Shown piece by piece: positions 45,612 through 56,943 of a DNA stretch of 64,000 nt. Both the position numbers and the translations under genes were made by a program. The stretch comes from CBDCXE01 sp965223725 [NCBI: Nitrospinota bacterium] (GTDB lineage: Bacteria; Nitrospinota_A; UBA7883): assembly GCA_965223725.1 (NCBI GenBank), contig CBDCXE010000003.1, positions 305,081 to 369,080 of the forward strand, in the 5' to 3' direction. The notes under the pieces are model-generated. The model had not been told where the DNA came from and searched no databases. It was given only the letters and a program-made list of their open reading frames with translations. Every line of letters starts with the position of its first letter. The first letter of the stretch is position 1.

Positions 45612-46493
45612 TTATCTCCGTGATCCCAGATATTGTGAGCTGATATGTTTTCGTGAGTGGCCTAGCTGATCGGAGATGTACCAGCAGGCTTTGTCTGCCA
45701 ATTCCTTCTGTTCTTTCGTCATCTCCTTGAAGCTGGGGCCGCCGCTGACTTTTGGTTCCAACCCGGTCATTTCCCGGTATGTTTTGTGGGCCCAGCCGTG
45801 GCGAAGGTCGTGGCTTTTTATCTCCAGAACTTTGCGGAGCGTGTCGTGGTAGCCGCGTAACCAGCTTTTCAACGATACCCCTTTCGGGATCAGACTTTTG
45901 TTACCGGTTCTTTTGGCATATTCATGGACCCGCTTTATCCAGTCGCGTTGCGCTTCATTATTAATGTCCAGGTTGCGTACCCTTCCGCTCTTGCACCAGC
46001 TCCCCATGAGCGCAAGATAGTTCCCACGATCAGCAAGCTCTATCTGAAACTTCAACGCCTCCTGCGCCCTGGTTCCGAACAACATCTGGCCTTCGACAGC
46101 AAGCCGATATTCTTCCTTCGGGATACGCTGAATCTGCTCAGGCGTGGGATAGGCTGATCTGTTTTCTATCGCATAATACCTCCTTGAACCTACCCCGTAT
46201 TCTGCATTAGTCTTGTGGACTATGTTCGCTTTACCGATCCCTTTGGCCAGTGAGCGAAGGAAGGACAGGTTGTTTTTAAGCGAGCCTGTGGAGCGTCCCT
46301 TGCCTTTTAAGTGTTCTACATATGCGCTGACCATTTTCGGTTTCAGAGCGGAAAGTTTTGGTAGCGACCGATAATTTTCTATCAGCCAGTTGGCGAACTT
46401 GTGCAGACCCACCTCCAGGTCATGCTGCCCGGCGTAGCTTCTGCGTTCACTGTTGTTAATAACTTTCTGTATCTCGGCTTTCAATCTGTGCAT
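45612..46493 (-). CDS. Integrase-domain protein (second tyrosine recombinase)
   Basis: A 293-residue protein of the integrase-like group often found on integrative elements, with a core-binding N-terminus and a catalytic-type C-terminus. Likely catalytic residues are the arginine in LFGTRAQEALKFQ, the HDLRHGWAHKTYRE box and the final LGHSRKHISSQYLGSRR with a tyrosine. It is unrelated in sequence to the first integrase. It may be for a separate element or act with the other recombinase. Confidence 0.8.
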   Translation of the reverse strand: MHRLKAEIQKVINNSERRSYAGQHDLEVGLHKFANWLIENYRSLPKLSALKPKMVSAYVEHLKGKGRSTGSLKNNLSFLRSLAKGIGKANIVHKTNAEYGVGSRRYYAIENRSAYPTPEQIQRIPKEEYRLAVEGQMLFGTRAQEALKFQIELADRGNYLALMGSWCKSGRVRNLDINNEAQRDWIKRVHEYAKRTGNKSLIPKGVSLKSWLRGYHDTLRKVLEIKSHDLRHGWAHKTYREMTGLEPKVSGGPSFKEMTKEQKELADKACWYISDQLGHSRKHISSQYLGSRR

Positions 46494-46561
46494 ACGGACC
46501 CTTCCCTTTATTGGCCTTCAAATATAAAAGTTAAGTGTTACTGCCAACCGATGATGCGGTC

Positions 46562-47413
46562 ATGGTCAGAGCCGGTTTGGACGTACCAAACGCGGTTGAC
46601 CATCGTCCGGTCCTTAGCCGGACGGGCCTCTAGCCTGGCCAAACAGGCCTCCGGGGCATGCCCGGATGCCAGCCCACAAGCGCTGGCGTTGGAGAATCGA
46701 GTAGCCGCTATCCCGATTACCGGATTTTTGCAAAGGCGCGCCGGTACGCGCGGATGAAAAATGGATTTGAACATTACTGATGGCCGACATGGTGGACGGC
46801 GATATGCGCTGTACACCGCGAGCTTGTGGAAATGCTCACACGCGGATTATTGTCAGCGCCAGGCAACTGCTAAGGTAGCTGCGGCTATAAAACTGTGCAT
46901 GCTCTGTTGAACATTCACAGGTAATAAAGATTAGGCGAAGGGTATCCAAAACCTTCGCAATGTTCGAATACGCCAACCCGCCGGTCGGCTGTTGACACGC
47001 GGGGCTATTACCCGCGCCCTTGGTCTTCGGAATAAACCCGAAGAGTGCTCATGCTGAGCGGAAGCATTAGATTAAATTTATAACCGTTGATGGAAAAATG
47101 CAAGTGGAAAAACGGTTTATTGCCGATGTTTTTTTGTTTATTTTTGAGGGGATGTCCGTCACGAACGCGAGCGAGAGCTAACCTGTTGGGTTACCTTTCA
47201 TTTGTACTGTTTTTTTCTTTCGTCACTCCACGCTTCGGCGCTAAACCGCACCTCCGCTACAGTGACGAAAGCAGACGTAGGTAGACGAGCGCGAAAGCAT
47301 GAGCTGACAACAAGCACCGCAAATGTTTCTTGCAAGTTTGTTGAGTTTGTTAGTTGACGCACCAATAAACCAGATCGAAACCTACTACACTTTCCATCGT
47401 GGAAAACGGTGCG
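46562..47413. ncRNA. Candidate large structured RNA: dense run of hairpins
   Basis: About 850 bases with no plausible protein but at least 14 local inverted repeats, one after another. Strong ones: 46562-46603, a compound stem of 16 pairs (ATGGTCA/TGACCAT outside, GTTTGG/CCAAAC inside); 46604-46624, CGTCCGG/CCGGACG; 46651-46665, CCGGG/CCCGG; 46668-46687, GCCAGC/GCTGGC; 46816-46845, CCGCG/CGCGG with an inner TGTG/CACA; 46935-46958, GCGAAGG/CCTTCGC; 46998-47016, CGCGGG/CCCGCG; 47024-47044, TCTTCGG/CCGAAGA; 47217-47271, an 11-pair stem; 47308-47343, CAACAA/TTGTTG; 47358-47413, CGCACC/GGTGCG enclosing TTTCCA/TGGAAA. Strand is undecided. No match to tmRNA, RNase P, SRP RNA, rRNA or group I/II introns was seen by eye. 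Large phage- or island-borne RNAs such as GOLLD are one possible class. Confidence 0.4.
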
Positions 47414-47596
47414 CAAAGTACAATCGTCCCCATTTTTTGGCGGTGCAAAGTTAATTCGCCATCAGTTAATCAGGCTAGATTTAACTTTCGTGCTCCAAAA
47501 TATCCATATGGAAAGAAACTGTAAGCCTCTCTTAAAATAGCACCGTTAGTAATTAGAGTTTTCCTGCATAATTTATTTTTGAAAGGAGAACTTTTC

Positions 47597-47668
47597 ATGA
47601 AGAGATCAAGATATAGTGAATTGCAGATAGTTGGGATTCTCAAGCAGGTAGAATGTGGTCACAAATAG
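47597..47668 (+). pseudogene. Remnant of an IS3-family transposase orfA
   Basis: A 23-codon frame starting MKRSRYSELQIVGILKQVE, the typical opening of IS3-family (IS2/IS51-like) OrfA proteins, then a premature TAG after GHK. An AAAGGAG ribosome site still lies before the ATG. The rest of the element is missing or unrecognisable. This shows older IS activity within the island, separate from the intact IS3 element downstream. Confidence 0.6.
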
Positions 47669-47828
47669 ATTTATCCCGAATTGCAATAGCGAATCGTGTA
47701 TGGTTTTGTCCGATACTTCATTGCGGCATAGCCCGGCGGCTATTTGCAAAATACAGTAGCCATTGGTTTTTTCGCACATGTTATTTGTGGCGCTCCATCA
47801 GTCTGTTTTTGATCCTTTCCAGGCGGCT

Positions 47829-48095
47829 CTATATGCCGGAAAGCAGCTTGCCGAACTCGGCGGCGCTTACATAGCGGTTATCCGCCGCTTCGCGGTAATC
47901 CAATAGTTTGTTTAGGTATATAGCCTCGATTTTTGATGAGGTGATTTCCAGGTGCTGCGTTTTCTCTGTCAGCGCCTCCATACGGCGGCCAAGCTCTGCA
48001 ATGCGATAGCGCGCCACGGCGATGGCCGCCCCAATCGACACCCCGATAGAGCCGATCGCAATGGCCAGGTTTATCCAGAATGGGCTTTCCAGCAT
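47829..48095 (-). CDS. Small membrane protein with coiled coil
   Basis: An 88-residue protein: one membrane helix at residues 6-27 (WINLAIAIGSIGVSIGAAIA) followed by a charged coiled coil (RYRIAELGRRMEALTEKTQH) and a short conserved-looking tail. It resembles small phage or element-borne membrane proteins, but I do not recognise a family. GGAG precedes the start by about 10 bases. A hairpin at 48121-48147 (GGGGC...GCCCC) lies just upstream of its start, next to the IS end. Confidence 0.5.
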   Translation of the reverse strand: MLESPFWINLAIAIGSIGVSIGAAIAVARYRIAELGRRMEALTEKTQHLEITSSKIEAIYLNKLLDYREAADNRYVSAAEFGKLLSGI

Positions 48096-48182
48096 ATTTT
48101 CACATCTCCGTTATATATTTGGGGCCCCGCGAGGAGGACGGAGCCCCGTGGCAAACGGTCGATCAACAACAGCTTGGGGGTT

Positions 48183-49052
48183 TTACACCATTTTCCCGGA
48201 CAGTTTAGTTAAGTTTAATTGCTTCTGTTGATTCATTTCAAGCTGCCGTCTTTTCCTCGGATTATGGAACCGTTCGATATAGTCAAAAATATCGGCCCTG
48301 GCCTCAGATCTTGTCCTGTAATATCGACGATTAATCCGTTCCCGTTTCAGCATCCCAAAGAAGCCTTCACAAGCTGCATTGTCAGCACAGCTACCGACAG
48401 CGCTCATACTACAGATCAGGTTATGGCCTTTCAGGAACCGCTGGTATTCATCACTGGTAAACTGGCAGCCTCGATCTGAATGCAAAATGACAGGTTCATG
48501 ATTTTTTCGATGCCATAAAGCCATCAATACCGCCTGGATGACCAGATCACGCGTCTGGCGGTGGTTCATCGACCAGCCAACCACAATACCTGAAAACAGA
48601 TCGATGACGACACACAGGTAAAGCCAGTTTTCTCCGGTGCGAATATAGGTAATATCCGTAACCCATTTGGTATTGGCCTGATCTGCCGTGAAATCGCGGT
48701 CCAGGTGATTACAGATGTCTGCTGGCCGCTGACCCACATCTTTCTTTTTCCAGCGCTTTTTCTGTGGGATGCCTTGCAGCTTATTGGCGCCCATCAGTCG
48801 AGCAACTCGATTAATACCGCAGGGTATACCCTGGTACTGCAGTTCCTCCCAGATACGTGGCGCACCCAGGACGCCGTCACTTTCCTTGTGTAGCGCTTTT
48901 ATTTGCTTGAACAGGGCATGATTGGCTATTGCCCGGTTACTTGGACCTCGTCCACGCCATTCATAATAGCCGCTGGGTGACACGTCAAGATGACGACACA
49001 TCATACGTACGGGAAAAGCATCGCGGCAACGATCAATCATCCGATACTTCAT
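48183..49052 (-). CDS. IS3-family transposase OrfB (integrase catalytic domain)
   Basis: A 289-residue DDE transposase subunit. It carries an HTH_21 segment (MCRHLDVSPSGYYEW) and the rve core: first aspartate in WVTDITYIRTGENWLYLCVV, second in VILHSDRGCQFTSDEY, glutamate in CEGFFGMLKRERINRR. It is made either from its own ATG at 49052, overlapping orfA by ATGA, or as an OrfAB fusion by a -1 slip at the T6A4 run near 49075. The catalytic residues look intact. Confidence 0.93.
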   Translation of the reverse strand: MKYRMIDRCRDAFPVRMMCRHLDVSPSGYYEWRGRGPSNRAIANHALFKQIKALHKESDGVLGAPRIWEELQYQGIPCGINRVARLMGANKLQGIPQKKRWKKKDVGQRPADICNHLDRDFTADQANTKWVTDITYIRTGENWLYLCVVIDLFSGIVVGWSMNHRQTRDLVIQAVLMALWHRKNHEPVILHSDRGCQFTSDEYQRFLKGHNLICSMSAVGSCADNAACEGFFGMLKRERINRRYYRTRSEARADIFDYIERFHNPRKRRQLEMNQQKQLNLTKLSGKMV

Positions 49053-49336
49053 TTCGATTCCTTCGCGAAGAACGCCGCCGCTTCTTTTAAAAAATCCCGT
49101 TCCTTTTTCACCCTGGCCAACTCTCTCTTCAGAGCAGCCATTTCTTCATCTCTGGCTTTGCCTTTTCCCATGAAAGCCTTGTCTCCATGTTCGCCCAGCT
49201 CTTTTCGCCAACGGCCCAGCATGCCAGGGTTTATACCCAGTTCTTCAGCCACCTGTTTTAGAGAGACGCCTGATTGATTAGCCAGATTAACCGCCTCTAA
49301 TTTAAACTCATCAGAGTATTTTCTTCGTTGTTGCAT
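49049..49336 (-). CDS. IS3-family transposase OrfA (helix-turn-helix)
   Basis: A 95-residue protein with an N-terminal helix-turn-helix (RRKYSDEFKLEAVNLANQSG, VSLKQVAEELGINPGMLGRW) and a C-terminal leucine-zipper-like coiled coil (ALKRELARVKKERDFLKEAA). It recognises the IS ends and dimerises with OrfB. Its end overlaps orfB by four bases. Confidence 0.93.
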   Translation of the reverse strand: MQQRRKYSDEFKLEAVNLANQSGVSLKQVAEELGINPGMLGRWRKELGEHGDKAFMGKGKARDEEMAALKRELARVKKERDFLKEAAAFFAKESK

Positions 49337-49435
49337 AACACACCTCCACGGCCATTATCGACCTTTTTTGATGTGTCCGGAAGTTCAGTGTAGAACCCCT
49401 GGGGGCAAGCAAGGAATTTAGTAAGATATATAATT

Positions 49436-52400
49436 TGATCATCCCCACGTGTGTGGGGAACACGACTGCGGCCCATTCCAACCTGGACTCGCTGAAGGTT
49501 CATCCCCACGTGTGTGGGGAACACGAGGATTTGATCAACCAGGCTGTCGAAGAGACAGGTTCATCCCCACGTGTGTGGGGAACACGCTCTTTTCCTGATA
49601 TTAACGTTGATAGTAATAGGTTCATCCCCACGTGTGTGGGGAACACGTCCCGCCAACAAACTGGTTAGCCACAAGCGCAGGTTCATCCCCACGTGTGTGG
49701 GGAACACGCTCTTTTCCTGATATTAACGTTGATAGTAATAGGTTCATCCCCACGTGTGTGGGGAACACGATATATGTACTGTGCTTAGTTGGTTTGTCAT
49801 AGGTTCATCCCCACGTGTGTGGGGAACACTTTTACCGGCGTGCCTTGAACCTCCGTTGGGAAGGTTCATCCCCACGTGTGTGGGGAACACCGAAAACTCG
49901 TCTGGCGAATGCCGCCCTGATTAGGTTCATCCCCACGTGTGTGGGGAACACGCAGAGTCAGGCAAAAGCGAGCGGATGATAGAAGGTTCATCCCCACGTG
50001 TGTGGGGAACACAATAGATAAGTTCCCATCGGTTCTGTTGGAACAGGTTCATCCCCACGTGTGTGGGGAACACACATATAATGATAGAGTGATGATCACT
50101 CACCTAGGTTCATCCCCACGTGTGTGGGGAACACAGTTGCGCCAAGCGCTGAAAAGCGGGTTTAATAGGTTCATCCCCACGTGTGTGGGGAACACAAACA
50201 AACCGGGATGAGTGGCACAACAGGAACAGGTTCATCCCCACGTGTGTGGGGAACACATTAAATGGGCGTCCATACAATACCACTAATTAGGTTCATCCCC
50301 ACGTGTGTGGGGAACACTCTCGTAAGTGCCAATCGGCCGTTAATATTGCAGGTTCATCCCCACGTGTGTGGGGAACACAGCTGTTTTGCGTAAGGGCTGA
50401 TATCGTTAGCAGGTTCATCCCCACGTGTGTGGGGAACACTTACTAGCATCGATTGATTGCAATACTTGCAAAAGGTTCATCCCCACGTGTGTGGGGAACA
50501 CGCCATTGCTTGTCTCCTTTGGTTTTGGTTTAAAGGTTCATCCCCACGTGTGTGGGGAACACGCGTAATCCAGGCTGACATCGGCGATATAAGGAGGTTC
50601 ATCCCCACGTGTGTGGGGAACACCCGTCATTCACCAGCGCCCTCGGTACTGGTTGCGGTTCATCCCCACGTGTGTGGGGAACACGATTTACCAATTCCAT
50701 CAGGATCGCAGGTAGTAGGTTCATCCCCACGTGTGTGGGGAACACATTCCTTCAGCATCCCCAACATGACATAATCCAGGTTCATCCCCACGTGTGTGGG
50801 GAACACGCCGCGCCCGTTAATGTGCCGGTTATATGAATAGGTTCATCCCCACGTGTGTGGGGAACACGCCGCAGACCCGGCTTTCTGATGTTTCTCTAGC
50901 GGTTCATCCCCACGTGTGTGGGGAACACAGTATCATTAGCATTATCACTAACTAAAGATAAGGTTCATCCCCACGTGTGTGGGGAACACACGTTATCGTT
51001 GGCATCAACCTTGGCAACCACAGGTTCATCCCCACGTGTGTGGGGAACACCCTCGAATTTACTACCTGTTTTAAGTAATTTAAGGTTCATCCCCACGTGT
51101 GTGGGGAACACTCTTTTTCGTGATTGGTTATGATGTCCTGATACGGTTCATCCCCACGTGTGTGGGGAACACACGCAGTGGTTGAGGGTTGCTCATGATG
51201 ATAAAGGTTCATCCCCACGTGTGTGGGGAACACTTTGGATACATGGCTTGGTTCGGAATCATTGAAGGTTCATCCCCACGTGTGTGGGGAACACTTTCAG
51301 TTAACTTTTTAGAAAAAAAGGTCGTGAGGTTCATCCCCACGTGTGTGGGGAACACACTATCAACTCTGGCTTACCGTGGGCGGGAATAGGTTCATCCCCA
51401 CGTGTGTGGGGAACACTCCTCTTCCAGCAATGGCATAGGCAGCTCCCATGGTTCATCCCCACGTGTGTGGGGAACACTCAGGGATGACGTGACGGAAAAA
51501 GGTAAAGTGCGGTTCATCCCCACGTGTGTGGGGAACACAGGTATTAACATGTCAGGAGTGATTGAGGATTAGGTTCATCCCCACGTGTGTGGGGAACACA
51601 ACACGAGCCAGGCAAAGCCACCGTGATGAAAAGGTTCATCCCCACGTGTGTGGGGAACACTCAGCATCATGTCCGCCCGCTCCAGTTGCGGCAAGGTTCA
51701 TCCCCACGTGTGTGGGGAACACTCTTTATCCCAACAAGTCCATGATGGCTCAAAAGGTTCATCCCCACGTGTGTGGGGAACACTTTTTCTGCACTTCAAC
51801 AAGCTGATCTTTCAAAGGTTCATCCCCACGTGTGTGGGGAACACCTAAACACCCTGAATACTGTTGAGAGGATGTTAGGTTCATCCCCACGTGTGTGGGG
51901 AACACGGTTGTTTTTCCTTTCTCTCTCGTTACAGTGAAGGTTCATCCCCACGTGTGTGGGGAACACTTACCTGATCACTGGTTAATGTTTGATTGAAAAG
52001 GTTCATCCCCACGTGTGTGGGGAACACGTTACAATGGAAGAAAAGGCGGTAACAAATAAAGGTTCATCCCCACGTGTGTGGGGAACACCAGCGACTCCTT
52101 GTCTCTGATCTCGGTTGCAAAGGTTCATCCCCACGTGTGTGGGGAACACCCAACCAGCTTTGCCGCGATCAGCATCTCGATAGGTTCATCCCCACGTGTG
52201 TGGGGAACACGAACTGGAAAATGATGAAAGGGCAAGGTTTTCAGGTTCATCCCCACGTGTGTGGGGAACACGACGAATACGACGAAAAAACCGGCCACTA
52301 CATAGGTTCATCCCCACGTGTGTGGGGAACACCTCTCCGCCTACGACAACACCCCGGAAGAGCTAGGTTCATCCCCACGTGTGTGGGGAACACATGAGCG

Positions 52401-55400
52401 GTGCATGGATTTTCCTGGGAATATCAGGTTCATCCCCACGTGTGTGGGGAACACAGCTCCAGCTCCAGATACTCACCATCGCCCGCCGGTTCATCCCCAC
52501 GTGTGTGGGGAACACCCATATCCCGCTCTTCTTCACGTTTATCAGTCAGGTTCATCCCCACGTGTGTGGGGAACACGGTTAAGGCGGCTCTGACTGCAGG
52601 CGGGATGGCGGTTCATCCCCACGTGTGTGGGGAACACCTGCCCACTGTTCCGCTATATCGTTGCCATAAAGGTTCATCCCCACGTGTGTGGGGAACACAG
52701 AGCGCGCCAGGTTGCAGGCGTTTCCAGATGAGGTTCATCCCCACGTGTGTGGGGAACACCGATCCCTCCATCGTCGTCCGCGGGGGTTTTATGGTTCATC
52801 CCCACGTGTGTGGGGAACACTGGGCGCGGGCCAGCACAGGTTTGGCGCCTGCCGGTTCATCCCCACGTGTGTGGGGAACACCGCCGGCCTTTACTTCGCT
52901 TCGATCGATGGACAGGTTCATCCCCACGTGTGTGGGGAACACCGATCTCCCTCTCTTCTTCCCGTTCATCTGTCAGGTTCATCCCCACGTGTGTGGGGAA
53001 CACTACAAACTGTCGCGCGAAAACGGCATGTGGAAAGGTTCATCCCCACGTGTGTGGGGAACACGGGATCCTCACTGACGCCGACTATCCTGTAATAGGT
53101 TCATCCCCACGTGTGTGGGGAACACACGCATCAGACCGTTGACGTTGGTTTCACAGAAGGTTCATCCCCACGTGTGTGGGGAACACGCAGGATTTCCTGC
53201 GCCTACAACGCGGTTCACAGGTTCATCCCCACGTGTGTGGGGAACACGACCCGCAATTATTTTATAAACCTGGTTATTCAGGTTCATCCCCACGTGTGTG
53301 GGGAACACGCCCAGGCCGTCTTGCAGGGCGTTCTGCATGAAGGTTCATCCCCACGTGTGTGGGGAACACCCCACAGCGCGGCAGATGGAAGACAGCGTGC
53401 CCGGTTCATCCCCACGTGTGTGGGGAACACTTGATGACGCCATTGCAGAGAATAAAGTATTTAGGTTCATCCCCACGTGTGTGGGGAACACATGCTAGAA
53501 AGAGAGGGGGGTACCCCGTAGAAAGGTTCATCCCCACGTGTGTGGGGAACACTGGGCATGAGGCGGTTCACCAGATTAACAAACGGGTTCATCCCCACGT
53601 GTGTGGGGAACACGCGCCCACGGCCTCCGGCTCCTGCTTGGCGGCCGGTTCATCCCCACGTGTGTGGGGAACACTTCACGGCGAGGGCGCCGGTATCCAT
53701 TATCATAGGTTCATCCCCACGTGTGTGGGGAACACCGGCGGCGATCGCGCTGCTGGTCAGCGAGTCAAGGTTCATCCCCACGTGTGTGGGGAACACTTCA
53801 GCGGTCTGGCGACCGGAATAGCCGCTGCAGGTTCATCCCCACGTGTGTGGGGAACACGTACGGATCACGCACTGGCAAGAGGTTGAAATAGGTTCATCCC
53901 CACGTGTGTGGGGAACACGTCATGCCCCTGCCCGCTGCAGGTGCCCGAGCAGGTTCATCCCCACGTGTGTGGGGAACACTAGGGTATATCGCATGGTTTA
54001 TAGTGTGCCTGCGGTTCATCCCCACGTGTGTGGGGAACACGGTGAGAAGCGTGTATTTCAAAATGCTTGCAAAGGTTCATCCCCACGTGTGTGGGGAACA
54101 CGGAACTAACCATCCTCGGCAGAGTGGTCTGGCAGGTTCATCCCCACGTGTGTGGGGAACACCGGGTATAGACGAACGTGCTATTGGTAAATACCGGTTC
54201 ATCCCCACGTGTGTGGGGAACACCCCAGGCCGGGTTATGCCGGCGAGTTCAGTCAAGGTTCATCCCCACGTGTGTGGGGAACACATATTTTTAAAAACGC
54301 CCGCATCCTCTTGGGCGGGTTCATCCCCACGTGTGTGGGGAACACGTGAAACACGCCCGTCGCGAACACTTGCTAATAGGTTCATCCCCACGTGTGTGGG
54401 GAACACGGCATCGCAAAAAAGGGCGCGCTGATAGGCGCCGGTTCATCCCCACGTGTGTGGGGAACACCGGACCTCTCTGATGATGTTCGCCCCAAAACAA
54501 GGTTCATCCCCACGTGTGTGGGGAACACTAGACCTAACATCTGGCGCTGTTCCACATACCAGGTTCATCCCCACGTGTGTGGGGAACACCCATCACCCCG
54601 CTTGGTCTCTTTCGTTCGCGAAGGTTCATCCCCACGTGTGTGGGGAACACGTTCGTGGCGGAGGTTGATACCCTGGGAGACTAGGTTCATCCCCACGTGT
54701 GTGGGGAACACGTACCGTAGACCGGACCGGTGGTCAGGGTGGCCGGTTCATCCCCACGTGTGTGGGGAACACCCTCCTCACATATTTGGCGTCCACCGTA
54801 GGCCAGGTTCATCCCCACGTGTGTGGGGAACACCTGCAGTGTAAAGCGAACAAAGCCAATAGATAAGGTTCATCCCCACGTGTGTGGGGAACACGCGACG
54901 GTACTGGATCAGCCTGACGAGGTACCAGGTTCATCCCCACGTGTGTGGGGAACACCGCAGAACCGAAAGAGGCGTGACCGATGCGATAGGTTCATCCCCA
55001 CGTGTGTGGGGAACACGCTAACTTATCCAGCGAAACAGAATCTGGCAAAGGTTCATCCCCACGTGTGTGGGGAACACGCCACCCCTCAAATAGCGTATAC
55101 TGACGGCGAAGGTTCATCCCCACGTGTGTGGGGAACACTCCATAAATCAGGAGCGTGCGGTTTTCAACACCGGTTCATCCCCACGTGTGTGGGGAACACA
55201 TACGCGCCATCGTCTACCCATTCATCTCGTGCGGTTCATCCCCACGTGTGTGGGGAACACCATGGTGATTAATATTTGTATGAATGAAAATAAGGTTCAT
55301 CCCCACGTGTGTGGGGAACACGGACTCTATAACGCTCAATGAATTTGGCCGGCAGGTTCATCCCCACGTGTGTGGGGAACACTCATAAAATCCGTATCAG

Positions 55401-55609
55401 ATCCTTGCCTGCGACGGTTCATCCCCACGTGTGTGGGGAACACCTTTTTTCGCGTTTCTTTTCTTCTTTTATTACAGGTTCATCCCCACGTGTGTGGGGA
55501 ACACATTCCTCTAAATTCCCATGTAAATAGGTTCATCCCCACGTGTGTGGGGAACACGCCAGCACGGCATATACAGAAATAGGTTCATCCCCACGTGTGT
55601 GGGGAACAC
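49436..55609 (-). CRISPR. Type I-E CRISPR array, 102 repeats
   Basis: By stepping through the spacing I count 102 repeats of 28 bases and 101 spacers. The plus-strand repeat starts GGTTCATCCCC and has the palindromic core CCCCACGTGTGTGGGG; its complement starts GTGTTCCCC, the usual type I-E orientation, so the array is read leftward from the leader at its right end. Nearly every unit is 61 bases (33-base spacers). Exceptions are two 62-base units and the two leader-side spacers of 25 bases (55505-55529) and 24 bases (55558-55581). The distal repeat at 49436 has two mismatches in its first three bases. Spacers at 49586-49618 and 49708-49740 are identical. Short peptides read through the repeats are artefacts. 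Confidence 0.99.
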
Positions 55610-55712
55610 ACTTCCTGGAAGTCTTTGATTTTAAATAACTATACCAAAATCAAAAATCTTACCAACTTTTCCCGGTCCTAATATAACCATCTTTGCAACT
55701 CTATTTTCAATG
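55610..55712 (-). promoter_or_regulatory. CRISPR leader with promoter and possible IHF site
   Basis: AT-rich DNA between cas2 and the first repeat. On the minus strand a promoter TTGGTA (55660-55665), 16 bases, TATAGT (55638-55643) would start transcription just before the array. A near-match to the IHF site (AATCAAAGACTT, about 55619-55630) lies some ten bases before the first repeat, where IHF bends the leader for spacer insertion in E. coli type I-E. Confidence 0.55.
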
Positions 55713-56931
<1,219 letters not shown>

Positions 56932-56943
56932 CAGTTGTGTATC

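Larger units (their letters stand above)
48177..49399 (-). mobile_element. IS3-family insertion sequence
   Basis: A complete-looking element of about 1.22 kb with overlapping orfA and orfB on the minus strand. The ends form an imperfect inverted repeat: GGGGTTTTACACC...TTCCCGGACA at the left, and the complement of GGGGTTCTACACT...TTCCGGACA at the right. No clear flanking direct repeat is visible. It lies about 40 bases beyond the distal end of the CRISPR array. Confidence 0.85.

Noticed and set aside
46538-46816. Arginine/alanine-rich small frame on the minus strand
   Set aside because: Falls within the hairpin-rich region, with no conserved pattern; better explained by RNA structure.
46860-46900. 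CTAAGGTAGC match to a conserved 23S rRNA segment
   Set aside because: Only ten bases match and the flanks differ; no rRNA is present.
46562-47413. tmRNA, RNase P RNA or group II intron
   Set aside because: The conserved ends and core motifs of these RNAs were not found on either strand by eye.
48177-49399. Target-site duplication flanking the IS3 element
   Set aside because: Both sides are G-rich but I could not find a convincing 3-4 base direct repeat.
49435-55582. Many overlapping open frames reading [18 protein letters not shown] and SSPRVWGT repeats
   Set aside because: They are translations of the CRISPR repeat in three frames; the array structure explains them fully.
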